Notes: generated by a model from the letters alone, not told the origin. Shown: positions 40,398 to 49,281, counted from the stretch's first letter. The stretch is 64,000 bases of DNA from CALROG01 sp943369755 (GCA_943369755.1 CALROG020000003.1:1-64000), one strand, 5' to 3'. Program-made: numbers and translations.

Positions 40398-41249
40398 ATG
40401 CGTTATGCCGAGTACCCGCCTCAGCCGTCGTTGGTGCCCTATGTGCGCTGCTTCTGGATTTTTGAGTGTGAGGCGAAGGCCCTGGGCTTGGCTGGCGGCG
40501 ACGAACGCATCGTGCCCGACGGCCACCCTGAGCTGATCTTTCACTATGGTGACGTGTTCTCGGAAACCGGGCCCGGTGCGACGCCAGGTCGCCAGGCCAG
40601 CAGCATCTTTGCGGGACAAATTACAGGCCCTTTGATGTTGCAGCCCACCGGCCATGCTGGTGTGATGGGCGTGCGCTTCACCTGCGCCGGCGCACGCCGC
40701 TTCGTGGGCTTGCCAATCAATGAAGTGACTGACCAGCGCGTTGCGCTGCGCGACTTGTGGGGGCCAATGCTGGACAGCCTGGAGGCGCGTTTGACCGCCT
40801 GCACTGACGATGCCGGACGAGTTTCATTGGTGCAGGCTGCGTTGTTGGCGCGCGCGGCGCAAACCGATAGTCCGAAAGACGCGAGCGCTGACGACCTCGC
40901 TGTGCAGGGCTGCGTGGCCGCGCTGCGCCAGGCCCAGGGCCGCCTGCGCATGGACACGCTGTGCCGCCTGAGCGGCCTGAGCGAGCGGCAGCTGGAGCGT
41001 CGCTTCAATGCCTCGGTAGGGGTGTCGCCCAAACTGTTGGCCTCGATTCTGCGGTTTCGTTCGCTGTTTGACGTTTTCAATGAAAACGTCAACTCACCCT
41101 GGTTGGTTGCGGCACTGGATAGCGGCTACTTTGATCAGGCGCACATGCTGCGCGACTTTCGCCGCTTCACCGGCCAGACCCCTCAAGCGTTCTGGCGCGA
41201 ACTTCAAGGGCTGTCGGGGGCCTTGGTAGGCCAGGGCGTGGTTGGTTGA
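40398..41249 (+). CDS. AraC-family transcriptional regulator
   Basis: This 283-residue protein has an N-terminal sensing domain (YPPQPSLVPYVRCFWIFE, FHYGDVFSETGPGA) and a C-terminal AraC double HTH: MDTLCRLSGLSERQLERRF, then LVAALDSGYFDQAHMLRDFRRFTGQTPQAF. The RBS aggag precedes ATG 40398. Target genes are unknown; the divergent MFS gene and the downstream glyoxalase-fold gene are candidates. Confidence 0.88.
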   Translation: MRYAEYPPQPSLVPYVRCFWIFECEAKALGLAGGDERIVPDGHPELIFHYGDVFSETGPGATPGRQASSIFAGQITGPLMLQPTGHAGVMGVRFTCAGARRFVGLPINEVTDQRVALRDLWGPMLDSLEARLTACTDDAGRVSLVQAALLARAAQTDSPKDASADDLAVQGCVAALRQAQGRLRMDTLCRLSGLSERQLERRFNASVGVSPKLLASILRFRSLFDVFNENVNSPWLVAALDSGYFDQAHMLRDFRRFTGQTPQAFWRELQGLSGALVGQGVVG

Positions 41250-41361
41250 GCGGCCAGGCGTCGGTTTTGTACAAGACCGCTTGAAGCCGCGCTACGAAAC
41301 TGTGTGACGCGGGCCCCTCAGGCGTCCGCGCTTTCACAAACCAACCTTAGTGGAGAACCGC

Positions 41362-41712
41362 ATGGGACGACCTGTTGTGCACTTTGAAATCGGCTCCCCC
41401 AACACCGGCGCGGCCAGCGCTTTTTTCCAGGCACTGTTTGGCTGGCAAATGGCGTCTCACGGGCCAGCCACGCTGATCGACACCGGCAGCCCCGGCGGAA
41501 TACAGGGCAATCTGGCTGCACCCGAGGGTGCCCAAGGGCCATACCTGACCTTCTATGTTGAAGTGCCTGACCTGGCGGCAACCTTGGCCATGGCGGAAAA
41601 GCTGGGCGGCAAGACACTGGTGCCGCCGACTGAAATCCCCGGAATGGGTGCTTTTGCGTGGTTTTCAGACCTGGACGGCAACGCGCTCGGGCTGTGGAAA
41701 TCGCAGCCCTGA
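41362..41712 (+). CDS. VOC/glyoxalase-fold protein
   Basis: A 116-residue protein with the vicinal-oxygen-chelate fold: PVVHFEIGSPNTGAASAFFQ at the start, then YLTFYVEVPDLAATLAMAEK and FAWFSDLDGNALGLWK at the end. Possible metal ligands are His7 and the final Glu/Asp region, but substrate is unknown. ATG 41362 has ggag eight bases upstream; the open frame from GTG 41350 is less likely. Confidence 0.8.
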   Translation: MGRPVVHFEIGSPNTGAASAFFQALFGWQMASHGPATLIDTGSPGGIQGNLAAPEGAQGPYLTFYVEVPDLAATLAMAEKLGGKTLVPPTEIPGMGAFAWFSDLDGNALGLWKSQP

Positions 41713-41724
41713 CGTCTGCGCCGA

Positions 41725-43257
41725 TCAGTGGGTGGAACGCAGTGCCCTTCGGTACTGCATCGCCTCGGCCACATGGGTCACCTGGGTGTGCTGGGCACCG
41801 GCCAGGTCGGCAATGGTGCGGGCGACCTTGAGTGCCCGGTGGGTGGCGCGGGCACTCCAGCCCAGCCGGGTGGCGGCGGTGTTCAGGAACTTCACCGCGG
41901 CGGCATCCAGCGCGGCATGCTGGTCAATCTGCTTGCCTTGCAGCGCCTGGTTGGGGCTGCCCTGGCGGGCGATGGCGCGCTCCCGCGCTACCGTACAGCG
42001 CGCGCGGATGGCGTCCGTCGCTTCGCCGGGGGGCGTGGCCAGGAGTGCCTCGGGCGGCAGCGTGGGTACTTCCACATGCAGGTCGATGCGGTCCAGCAGC
42101 GGGCCGCTGAGCTTGCCCTGGTAGCGCGCCACCTGGTCGGGGGTGCAGCGGCAGGCCTTGAGGCTGGAGCCGAGGTAGCCGCAGGGGCAGGGGTTCATGG
42201 CTCCCACCAGCTGGAAGCGGGCCGGGAACTCGGCCCGCCGCGCCGCGCGCGAGATGGTGATAAGCCCGGTTTCCAGCGGCTCGCGCAGGGCTTCGAGGGC
42301 GGCACGCGGGAATTCAACCATTTCGTCCAGAAACAGCACGCCGTGGTGGGCCAGTGAAATCTCGCCGGGACGCGGCGGCGAGCCGCCACCCACCAGCGCC
42401 ACCGCGCTGGCCGTGTGGTGCGGTGCCTGGGTCGGGTGCAGGCCCCAGCGCGCCAGCGAAAAGTTGCCACCCAGCGAAGCCACGGCCGCGCTTTGCAGCG
42501 CTTCGTCGGTGGTCATGGGCGGCAGCAGGCCGGCAAAGCGCTGCGCCAGCATCGACTTGCCGGAGCCCGGCGGGCCGACCATTAGCAGGCTGTGGCCCCC
42601 GGCGGCAGCGATCTCCAGCGCGCGCTTGGCACCAGCCTGGCCTTTCACATCGGCCAGGTCGGCATAGCGCGCGGTGGCCACCAGCGGCACACCGCTCACC
42701 CGGGCCCACCCCGGGTTGTCCTGGCTGTCTTGCGGGGGTTCCGGCTGGAACTGGCGCACCACGTCCAGCAGATGCCGGGCACCGTAGACCAGCGCACCGG
42801 GCACCAGCGCGGCTTCTTCGGCGCTGCCGCTGGGCAGCACCAGCCGCGTGGCCACGCCGCCGCTGTGCAGGGCCAGGCTCATGGCCAAGGCTCCACGCAC
42901 CGGGCGCAACTCGCCCGACAAAGACAGCTCGCCGGCGAATTCGTGGCCCGCCAGCTTGGCCGCGTCAATTTGCCCGCTGGCCGCCAGAATGCCTAGCGCA
43001 ATCGGCAAATCGAACCGGCCGGAGTCTTTGGGCAGGTCGGCCGGCGCCAGGTTGACCGTAATCCGTTTGTTGCCCGGGAACTCCAGCCCGGCGTTCTGTA
43101 GTGCCGAGCGCACCCGTTCGCGGGCTTCTTTCACCTCAACGTCGGCCAGACCCACCAGCGTGAAGCTGGGCAAACCGTTGGCCAGATGCACCTCCACGGT
43201 AACTGCGGCGGCCTCCAGGCCCAGCAAAGCACGGCTTTGCACCAAAGACAAGCTCAT
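41725..43257 (-). CDS. comM: ComM/YifB-family AAA+ ATPase
   Basis: The 510-residue protein has an N-terminal Lon-protease-like S5 fold (residues 1-165), then an Mg-chelatase-type AAA+ module: Walker A MVGPPGSGKSMLAQRF (near 228), Walker B GVLFLDEMVEF, sensor AMNPCPCGYLG with the Cys cluster CPCGYLGSSLKACRC, and the C-terminal domain HRALKVARTIADLAG. ComM is a branch-migration helicase in natural transformation. ATG 43257 has GGAGGG upstream. Typical length for the family. Confidence 0.9.
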   Translation of the reverse strand: MSLSLVQSRALLGLEAAAVTVEVHLANGLPSFTLVGLADVEVKEARERVRSALQNAGLEFPGNKRITVNLAPADLPKDSGRFDLPIALGILAASGQIDAAKLAGHEFAGELSLSGELRPVRGALAMSLALHSGGVATRLVLPSGSAEEAALVPGALVYGARHLLDVVRQFQPEPPQDSQDNPGWARVSGVPLVATARYADLADVKGQAGAKRALEIAAAGGHSLLMVGPPGSGKSMLAQRFAGLLPPMTTDEALQSAAVASLGGNFSLARWGLHPTQAPHHTASAVALVGGGSPPRPGEISLAHHGVLFLDEMVEFPRAALEALREPLETGLITISRAARRAEFPARFQLVGAMNPCPCGYLGSSLKACRCTPDQVARYQGKLSGPLLDRIDLHVEVPTLPPEALLATPPGEATDAIRARCTVARERAIARQGSPNQALQGKQIDQHAALDAAAVKFLNTAATRLGWSARATHRALKVARTIADLAGAQHTQVTHVAEAMQYRRALRSTH

Positions 43258-43318
43258 CGAAACCCTCCTCCCCAGTCAGGTGCGTGTTGTAGGTTGGTGC
43301 CAAATAAAAACCAAGATC

Positions 43319-43333
43319 GCACTGAAATGGTGC
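43319..43333. promoter_or_regulatory. NtrC-like enhancer site
   Basis: GCACTGAAATGGTGC has the GCAC-N7-GTGC dyad typical of NtrC boxes. It lies about 100 bases before the sigma-54 promoter, the usual distance for an NtrC enhancer. A related half-site, ttggtgccaa, occurs at 43294-43303. Identification is by pattern only. Confidence 0.65.
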
Positions 43334-43380
43334 AAACACAGCTTTTTTGGGATGTTTTGTGACTATTAACGGCTTGGGGC

Positions 43381-43402
43381 GCTGCGCGGTGCACCGCGCA
43401 GC
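43381..43402. promoter_or_regulatory. Perfect 22-base palindrome
   Basis: The half GCTGCGCGGTG is followed by its exact reverse complement CACCGCGCAGC. It contains ggtgcacc, which resembles a compressed NtrC-type core, and lies between the enhancer-like site and the sigma-54 promoter. It could be an additional regulator site or an RNA/cruciform element; the sequence does not decide. Confidence 0.5.
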
Positions 43403-43414
43403 AGGCGTGAAGTT

Positions 43415-43430
43415 TGGCACGCTCCCTGCT
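43415..43430 (+). promoter_or_regulatory. Sigma-54 promoter of the porin–P-II–amtB operon
   Basis: TGGCACGCTCCCTGCT matches the sigma-54 -24/-12 pattern TGGCAC-N5-TTGCA except for the first -12 base and the last base. The GG and GC doublets are exactly 12 bases apart. Transcription would start near 43441, about 31 bases before the porin gene. With the NtrC-like box upstream it predicts induction under nitrogen limitation. Confidence 0.75.
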
Positions 43431-43471
43431 AAGTAGAGCCGTCATCATCCAATTTATTACCGGAGTACTCC

Positions 43472-44263
43472 ATGAAATTGAAGACCGCACTGCTTGTTTC
43501 CGCGCTCGCCCTGTCCAGCGCTGCCATGGCCCAAACCAAGGCACCGGAGCCCGACTACACCCTCACGGGCAATATGTCAGTCAATAGCGACTACCGCTTC
43601 CGTGGCTTCACCCAGACCGACTACGGCCCAGCCCTGCAAGGCGGTTTTGACTTCGCCCACAAGTCCGGCTTTTACCTGGGCAACTGGAACTCCAACGTGC
43701 TCAGCCCGCTGTATACCGGTGCCAGCCTCGAAATGGACTTCTACGGCGGCTACAAGGGCAGCTTTGGCGACGTCGGCTATGACGTTGGTGCCATCTATTA
43801 CTACTACCCCAAGAGCGGCAAGAACGCCCCTAACAGCAAGATCGACAACACCGAAATTTACTTCGGTCTGAGCTACGGCCCCCTGGCCGGCAAGCTGTAC
43901 TACGCCACCTCCGACTACTTCGACCTGGCGAAGTTCACGCCCGGTGCCCGCTCGACCAAGGGCACCACTTACCTCGACCTGGCCGCCAACTTTGAAATTG
44001 GCAGCGGCGTCACGCTGGGTGCCCATGTTGGCGTGTTGAACCTCAAAAACGCCGGCATGTACTCAGGCCTGGGCTTGGCTACCTTGCCCAGCTCGGTCAC
44101 TGACTACAAGATCTCGCTGACCAAAGACTTTGGTGGTTTTGGCGTAACTGCTGCCTATGTTGCCGCCTCCAAGAAGGGTTACTTCACCACCGGTCAGGCG
44201 GGCGTGCCCGCCGAAGCGGCTGGCAAGGGTAAGCTGGTGCTCGCCGTCGCCAAGACGTTCTGA
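43472..44263 (+). CDS. TorF-family putative outer-membrane porin
   Basis: A 263-residue protein with a signal peptide (residues 1-20, AMA cleavage) and a beta-rich mature part of alternating aromatic residues: GNMSVNSDYRFRGFTQTDYG, YGGYKGSFGDVGYDVGAIYY and a terminal Phe (AVAKTF) typical of barrel proteins. The NSDYRFRGFTQT start marks the TorF family (TIGR02001-like). It is first in a nitrogen-regulated operon with P-II and AmtB, which suggests that it admits a nitrogen source such as ammonium or a small molecule; this is inference. Confidence 0.85.
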   Translation: MKLKTALLVSALALSSAAMAQTKAPEPDYTLTGNMSVNSDYRFRGFTQTDYGPALQGGFDFAHKSGFYLGNWNSNVLSPLYTGASLEMDFYGGYKGSFGDVGYDVGAIYYYYPKSGKNAPNSKIDNTEIYFGLSYGPLAGKLYYATSDYFDLAKFTPGARSTKGTTYLDLAANFEIGSGVTLGAHVGVLNLKNAGMYSGLGLATLPSSVTDYKISLTKDFGGFGVTAAYVAASKKGYFTTGQAGVPAEAAGKGKLVLAVAKTF

Positions 44264-44289
44264 TTTAGACGACTCGCTGAGGAGAAGAC

Positions 44290-44628
44290 ATGAAACTCGT
44301 AACGGCCATCATCAAACCGTTCAAGCTTGACGAGGTGCGCGAAGCCCTTTCAGGTATTGGGGTGCAGGGCATCACCGTGACCGAAGTCAAGGGCTTTGGT
44401 CGCCAGAAGGGCCACACCGAGCTGTATCGCGGCGCGGAATATGTGGTGGACTTTCTGCCCAAGGTCAAGATCGAAGCGGCGGTGGCCGACGAGCTGGTCG
44501 ACCGCGTGATCGAAGCAGTGGAGGGCGCGGCCCGCACCGGCAAGATCGGCGACGGCAAGATTTTTGTTTACAACCTGGAGCAAGTAGTTCGCATCCGTAC
44601 CGGTGAAACCGGCAAGGAAGCGCTGTAA
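44290..44628 (+). CDS. glnK: Nitrogen regulatory protein P-II (GlnK type)
   Basis: The 112-residue P-II protein has ITVTEVKGFGRQKGHTELYR, then GAEYVVDFLPKVKIEAAVAD with the uridylylated Tyr of the T-loop (Y51). The C-terminal signature GKIGDGKIFV follows. It reports nitrogen status and blocks AmtB when ammonium is high. It lies 26 bases after the porin and 26 before amtB, the usual glnK–amtB arrangement; the proximity supports GlnK and not GlnB. Confidence 0.92.
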   Translation: MKLVTAIIKPFKLDEVREALSGIGVQGITVTEVKGFGRQKGHTELYRGAEYVVDFLPKVKIEAAVADELVDRVIEAVEGAARTGKIGDGKIFVYNLEQVVRIRTGETGKEAL

Positions 44629-44654
44629 GCCTCCAATTCACGAAAGAGACACCC

Positions 44655-46160
44655 ATGAAAAAACTACTTGCCTCCCTGGCCCTCGGGCTGGGCTTGTTGA
44701 TTGGCGGCACAGCCGCCATGGCGCAAGCGCCTGCCGCAGCCCCGGCTGCTGCAGCGCCTGCCGCCGAAGCCAAACCGGCTGACGCCGCAGCCGCCCCCGC
44801 GGCCGCTGCCACACCGGCACCTGCGGCCGCTGCTGCAGCGCCGGCCCCCGTTCCCAACAAGGGCGACACCGCCTGGATGACGATGGCCACGGTCCTGGTG
44901 ATCTTCATGACCCTGCCGGGCCTGGCCTTGTTCTATGGCGGCCTGGTCCGCAGCAAGAACATGCTGTCGGTGCTGATGCAGGTGTTCGTGGTCAGCGCCA
45001 TGATCTACGTGCTGTGGATCATCTACGGCTACAGCGTGGCCTTTACCGCGGGCAACCCGTTCATGGGGACGTTCGACAAGATCTTCCTCAAGGGCGTGAC
45101 GGTTGACTCAGTGGCCGCTACCTTCAGCAAGGGCGTGGTCATTCCCGAGCTGACGTTTGTTGCCTTCCAGGCCACTTTTGCCGCCATCACCTGTGCCCTG
45201 ATCGTCGGAGCTTTCGCCGAGCGCGCCAAGTTCTCCGCCATTTTGCTGTTCAGCGTGCTGTGGTTCACCTTCAGCTACCTGCCAATTGCCCACATGGTCT
45301 GGTACTGGGACGGCCCGGACGCGATCACTGACGCTGCCTCGCTTGAAAAAGTTGGTGCGGCTGCGGGCTGGCTGTGGGCCAAGGGCGCGCTGGACTTCGC
45401 TGGCGGTACCGTGGTGCACATCAACGCCGGTGTCGCCGGTCTGGTGGGTGCCTACGTGATTGGCAAGCGCACTGGCTACGGCAAGGAATCGATGGCCCCG
45501 CACAGCCTGACGCTGACCATGGTGGGTGCCTCGATGCTGTGGGTGGGCTGGTTCGGCTTCAACGCCGGCTCCAACCTGGAAGCCAACGGCCTGACGGCAC
45601 TGGCCTTCATCAACACCCTGGTGGCAACCGCCGCCGCCACGCTGAGCTGGATCGCTGGCGAAGCTTTGTCCAAGGGCAAGGGCTCGATGCTGGGCGCTGC
45701 GTCCGGCGCGGTGGCCGGCCTGGTGGCCATTACCCCGGCTTGCGGCTTTGTCGGCCCGATGGGTGCCATCGTCATTGGCCTGTTGTCCGGCCTGATCTGC
45801 CTGTGGGGCGTCAATGGCCTCAAGCGCATGCTGGGTGCTGACGACTCGCTGGACGTGTTCGGCGTGCACGGTGTTGGCGGCATCCTGGGTGCCCTGCTGA
45901 CCGGCGTGTTTGCCGCCCCGTCACTTGGCGGTACCGGCGTGTACGACTATGTTGCCAACAAGGTTGCCGATGGCTATTCGATTGGTGGCCAGGTCTGGAT
46001 TCAGTTCCAGGGCGTGATCACCACCGTGATCTGGTCCGGCGTGGTTGCCTTCATTGCCTTCAAGCTGGTGGACCTGGTCATTGGCCTGCGTGTCACCGAA
46101 GAAGAAGAGCGCGAAGGCCTGGACATCTCCAGCCACGGCGAAACCGCCTACAACCGCTGA
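44655..46160 (+). CDS. amtB: Ammonium transporter AmtB
   Basis: This 501-residue ammonium channel has a signal peptide (residues 1-23), an Ala/Pro-rich periplasmic linker (24-72) and 11 membrane segments. Conserved marks are ALFYGGLVRSKNMLSVLMQ, the twin histidines in VVHINAGVAGL and FGVHGVGGILG, and the C-terminal VTEEEEREGLD tail that binds P-II. The N-terminal Ala/Pro region is longer than in E. coli AmtB. An intrinsic terminator follows at 46213. Confidence 0.93.
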   Translation: MKKLLASLALGLGLLIGGTAAMAQAPAAAPAAAAPAAEAKPADAAAAPAAAATPAPAAAAAAPAPVPNKGDTAWMTMATVLVIFMTLPGLALFYGGLVRSKNMLSVLMQVFVVSAMIYVLWIIYGYSVAFTAGNPFMGTFDKIFLKGVTVDSVAATFSKGVVIPELTFVAFQATFAAITCALIVGAFAERAKFSAILLFSVLWFTFSYLPIAHMVWYWDGPDAITDAASLEKVGAAAGWLWAKGALDFAGGTVVHINAGVAGLVGAYVIGKRTGYGKESMAPHSLTLTMVGASMLWVGWFGFNAGSNLEANGLTALAFINTLVATAAATLSWIAGEALSKGKGSMLGAASGAVAGLVAITPACGFVGPMGAIVIGLLSGLICLWGVNGLKRMLGADDSLDVFGVHGVGGILGALLTGVFAAPSLGGTGVYDYVANKVADGYSIGGQVWIQFQGVITTVIWSGVVAFIAFKLVDLVIGLRVTEEEEREGLDISSHGETAYNR

Positions 46161-46212
46161 GCCGGTTTGCACTGAATTGATTTTTCGTTAGCAAGAGTCT
46201 CCTTTGGATGTT

Positions 46213-46241
46213 GGGCCCGCAGTGATGCGGGCCCTTTTTTT
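46213..46241 (+). terminator. Intrinsic terminator after amtB
   Basis: GGGCCCGCA pairs perfectly with TGCGGGCCC around the loop gtga, followed by seven T residues. It ends the porin–P-II–amtB transcript 53 bases after the amtB stop. Confidence 0.92.
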
Positions 46242-46286
46242 GTGGGTGGTACGTTGCGCTGCAACAGGGCGCAGGGTGCTTGCGCC

Positions 46287-47168
46287 ATGCACAATGAGCG
46301 TATGACTGCTTCGATTGAACTGGCCTGCGACGGCCTGCGTTGCGAGATTGCACCCGCGCTGGGCGGTTGCATCGCCGGCTTGTGGCTGGGTGGCGTGCCG
46401 GTGCTGCGCTCCACACCGGCGGCACAACTGGCGTCGGCGCGCCAGGCTGGCAGCTACCCGCTGGTGCCGTTTTCCAACCGCATTGGCCAGGCCGCGCTGC
46501 ACTGGCAGGGCACCAGCCATCCGCTGGTGCGCAACAACGGCGACGAGCCCCACGCCATTCATGGCGTGGGCTGGCAGCGGCCCTGGGAGGTGCTGGAGGC
46601 CGACCAGCGTTTTGCCATGCTGTCGTTCGAACACCGCCCGGACGCCGCCTGGCCGTTTGCCTTTGATGCGTCGCAGACCTTCCGGCTGGCCCCCGGCTCG
46701 CTGGAGGTCACCCTGAGCGTGACCAACCAGTCCGGCCAGCCCGCGCCGCTGGGGGTTGGCTGGCACCCGTACTTTGTCAAGCGCACCCGCAGCCACATCA
46801 TGTTTGCCGCCACCGGGCGCTGGGAAATGGGCAACGACAAACTGCCCACCCACCGCGAGCCAAGCACCGGCCTGGACGCCGACTGCGCTTTCCTTGATGT
46901 AGACCACTGCTTTGACGGCTGGCAGGGCACAGTGCACTTGCGCGACGAGTTGCTGGATGTGCGCATCAGCGCCGGGCTGCAGCGCCTGGTGGTGTTTACC
47001 AACGAGACCCGCGAGTTTGTGGCCATCGAACCGGTCAGCCATGTCAACAACGCGCTCAGCCTGCTTCAGGCCGGTGCCGCCTCGGCCGACGCCCTGGGCG
47101 TGCGGGTGCTCGCGCCAGGAGAGTCATTGAGCGCCAGCATGACGATTGATGTGGCGGCAGTTGCATGA
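46287..47168 (+). CDS. Aldose 1-epimerase family protein
   Basis: The 293-residue protein shows the galactose-mutarotase fold: YPLVPFSNRIGQAALHWQG, NGDEPHAIHGVGWQRPWEV (catalytic His), GVGWHPYFVKR and EPVSHVNNALSLL (catalytic Glu). It interconverts sugar anomers. ATG 46287 and ATG 46302 are both possible starts. Its stop overlaps the start of the SMP-30 gene (ATGA), so the two act on the same sugar or its lactone. Confidence 0.85.
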   Translation: MHNERMTASIELACDGLRCEIAPALGGCIAGLWLGGVPVLRSTPAAQLASARQAGSYPLVPFSNRIGQAALHWQGTSHPLVRNNGDEPHAIHGVGWQRPWEVLEADQRFAMLSFEHRPDAAWPFAFDASQTFRLAPGSLEVTLSVTNQSGQPAPLGVGWHPYFVKRTRSHIMFAATGRWEMGNDKLPTHREPSTGLDADCAFLDVDHCFDGWQGTVHLRDELLDVRISAGLQRLVVFTNETREFVAIEPVSHVNNALSLLQAGAASADALGVRVLAPGESLSASMTIDVAAVA

Positions 47169-48109
47169 GCGCACCGCGCTGGCCGGCACAGACCAGCCCC
47201 AGCTGGCATGTAGTGGTGGCCGAGCCTGCTGCGTTGGGCGAGTCGCCCTTTTGGCACCCCCATGAACAGGCCTTGTACTGGGTAGACATTGCGGCGCGCC
47301 AGCTTTGTCGCACCAGTGCCGATGGGGGCCTGGTTGAGCGCTGGACCCTGCCGCAAGAAGTGGGCTGTGTTGCACCCGTGGCCGGCGGTGGGCTGGTGCT
47401 GGGCCTGCGCGACGGCATCTACTGCTGCGCGCAGTGGGGCGGCCCGCTGCATCAGCTCTGTGCACTGCCGGGCGACCCGGCGCGCCTGCGCTTCAACGAC
47501 GGCAAGGCCGACCCTGCAGGGCGCTTTTGGGCCGGCACTTACGCCGAACAAAAGCTGTTGCCCGAGGCCGCGCTGTATTGCCTGGACCCAGCGCGCCGCC
47601 CGCTGGCGTTGCAGCAGCGGCGCAGCGGATTTTTTACCTCCAACGGCCTGGCCTGGTCAGCCGACGCTGCCACCCTGTACTGGGCCGACACCCAGGGCCA
47701 TTGCATCTACGCCTGGGACTGGGATGCCCAGGCCAACAGCATGCAAAACCAGCGCGTGCTGCATTCATTTCCGGCCAAGCCGCAGGGCTGGCAACCGGGC
47801 CTTGCCGGTTACCTGGGCCGCCCCGACGGTGCCGCCGTGGACAGCGAGGGCAACTACTGGTGCGCCATGTACGAAGGTGCGCGCCTGCTCAAGCTCTCGC
47901 CCGCAGGCGCGGTGCTGGGCGACTACGCCGTGCCGGCCCAATGCCCCACCATGCCCTGCTTCGGCGGCGACGACCTGCGCACCCTGTACCTGACGACCGC
48001 GCGCCAGGGCCGCCCCGAAGCTGAGCTGGCGACACTTGTGCATTCGGGTTGCGTGTTGTCGATGCGGGTGGCGGTGCCGGGCCTTCCTGTCAACTTTTTC
48101 AGCGGTTGA
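47165..48109 (+). CDS. SMP-30/gluconolactonase family protein
   Basis: A 314-residue six-bladed propeller with the metal-site motifs GESPFWHPHEQALYWVDI, RFNDGKADPAGRFWAGT, TSNGLAWSADAATLYWAD and GRPDGAAVDSEGNYWCAM. Such enzymes hydrolyse sugar lactones. Translationally coupled to the epimerase. Adjacent to glycolate-oxidase genes; whether the two sets are related metabolically is unknown. Confidence 0.88.
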   Translation: MSAPRWPAQTSPSWHVVVAEPAALGESPFWHPHEQALYWVDIAARQLCRTSADGGLVERWTLPQEVGCVAPVAGGGLVLGLRDGIYCCAQWGGPLHQLCALPGDPARLRFNDGKADPAGRFWAGTYAEQKLLPEAALYCLDPARRPLALQQRRSGFFTSNGLAWSADAATLYWADTQGHCIYAWDWDAQANSMQNQRVLHSFPAKPQGWQPGLAGYLGRPDGAAVDSEGNYWCAMYEGARLLKLSPAGAVLGDYAVPAQCPTMPCFGGDDLRTLYLTTARQGRPEAELATLVHSGCVLSMRVAVPGLPVNFFSG

Positions 48110-48150
48110 TTTCAAAAAAATCAACCGTCACCCCGGCGCACAGCCCTAAC

Positions 48151-49281
48151 ATGGACGCCATGGAACCCGCCCTCAGCCAGACCATCGACCGGATTCGCGC
48201 CGCCGCCGCCAGCGCCACACCGCTGCGCATTCGTGGGGGCGGTACCAAAGACTTTTATGGTGAAGGCTTGCATGGCGAGCTGCTCGACACCACGCCGCTC
48301 AATGGCATCACGAGTTACGAGCCCAGCGAGCTGGTGGTAACGGCACAGGCCGGTACACCGCTGGCCGACCTTGAAGCCGCGCTGGCCGAAAAAGGCCAGT
48401 GCCTGGCGTTTGAGCCCCCGCATTTCGCACCGGGGGGCACGGTCGGCGGCATGGTCGCGGCGGGCCTGAGTGGCCCGGCGCGCGCCACCTCTGGCTCGGT
48501 GCGCGACTATGTGCTGGGCCTGTCCATGGTCAATGGCCGGGCCGAACACCTGAGCTTTGGCGGCCAGGTCATGAAGAACGTGGCTGGTTACGACCTGTCG
48601 CGTCTCATGGTCGGCGCGCTTGGCACGCTGGGCTTGATCACCGAGGTCAGCCTCAAGGTGCTGCCGGTGGCACCCGGTGAAGCCAGCCTGCGCTTCACGC
48701 TGGATGAAGCCAGCGCCATCACCAAGCTCAACCAGTGGGCCGGCCAGCCGCTGCCACTGAACGCCAGCGCATGGGCCGTTGACGGGGGCCAGCCGGTGCT
48801 GCATCTGCGCCTGCGCGGTGCTGTGGCTGCGGTGGAAGCCGCCAGCCAGCGCCTGCTGGCTGAAGTGCCGGGCCAGCGTGTAGAGTCGCCGGATATTCAC
48901 GCCTACTGGCAGGCCGCACGTGACCTGCACCTGCCCTGGTTTGCCGCCGGCTTTGCGCGGGGGCAAGACCTCTGGCGCTTGTCGGTGGCGCAAACTGCCG
49001 CGCCGCTCGAACTGGGTGACAGCCTGATCGAGTGGCTGGGCGGCCAGCGCTGGGTCTGGGCCGACGCCGGCGACCGCCAAGCCGCACAGCGTCTTCGCCA
49101 GGTGGCTGCCGCTGCGGGCGGCCACGCTACACTTTTTGTAGTGGGTCACGCATATTCCACGCGGGCTACAGCCCGATTTTCTCCAATTCCAAGCCCTTTG
49201 GACCGGATTCACCGCGAACTCAAGCACCAGTTTGACCCGGCGGGCATTTTTAACCCCGGCCGCCTGGTGGCCCAGGCCTGA
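48151..49281 (+). CDS. glcE: Glycolate oxidase FAD-binding subunit GlcE, with in-frame repeat insertion
   Basis: The 376-residue protein has the FAD-binding 4 domain: RIRGGGTKDFYGEGLHG, GQCLAFEPPHFAPGGTVGG, GPARATSGSVRDYVLG and GQVMKNVAGYDLSRLMVG. The C terminus DPAGIFNPGRLV is typical. Residues about 330-349 (VVGHAYSTRATARFSPIPSP) are encoded by an inverted copy of dispersed repeat A at 49136-49193, replacing the normal loop. With GlcD and GlcF it oxidises glycolate to glyoxylate. GlcD is not in this window. ATG 48151 starts 42 bases after the SMP-30 gene. Confidence 0.88.
   Translation: MDAMEPALSQTIDRIRAAAASATPLRIRGGGTKDFYGEGLHGELLDTTPLNGITSYEPSELVVTAQAGTPLADLEAALAEKGQCLAFEPPHFAPGGTVGGMVAAGLSGPARATSGSVRDYVLGLSMVNGRAEHLSFGGQVMKNVAGYDLSRLMVGALGTLGLITEVSLKVLPVAPGEASLRFTLDEASAITKLNQWAGQPLPLNASAWAVDGGQPVLHLRLRGAVAAVEAASQRLLAEVPGQRVESPDIHAYWQAARDLHLPWFAAGFARGQDLWRLSVAQTAAPLELGDSLIEWLGGQRWVWADAGDRQAAQRLRQVAAAAGGHATLFVVGHAYSTRATARFSPIPSPLDRIHRELKHQFDPAGIFNPGRLVAQA
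49136..49193 (-). repeat. Dispersed repeat A inside glcE
   Basis: Reverse complement of the repeat A core: gtagtgggtcacgcatattc, cacgcgggctacagcccgat. The reading frame of glcE stays open through it. Other copies are intergenic, so this one has probably become coding by insertion or by expansion of the gene 3' end. Confidence 0.8.
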
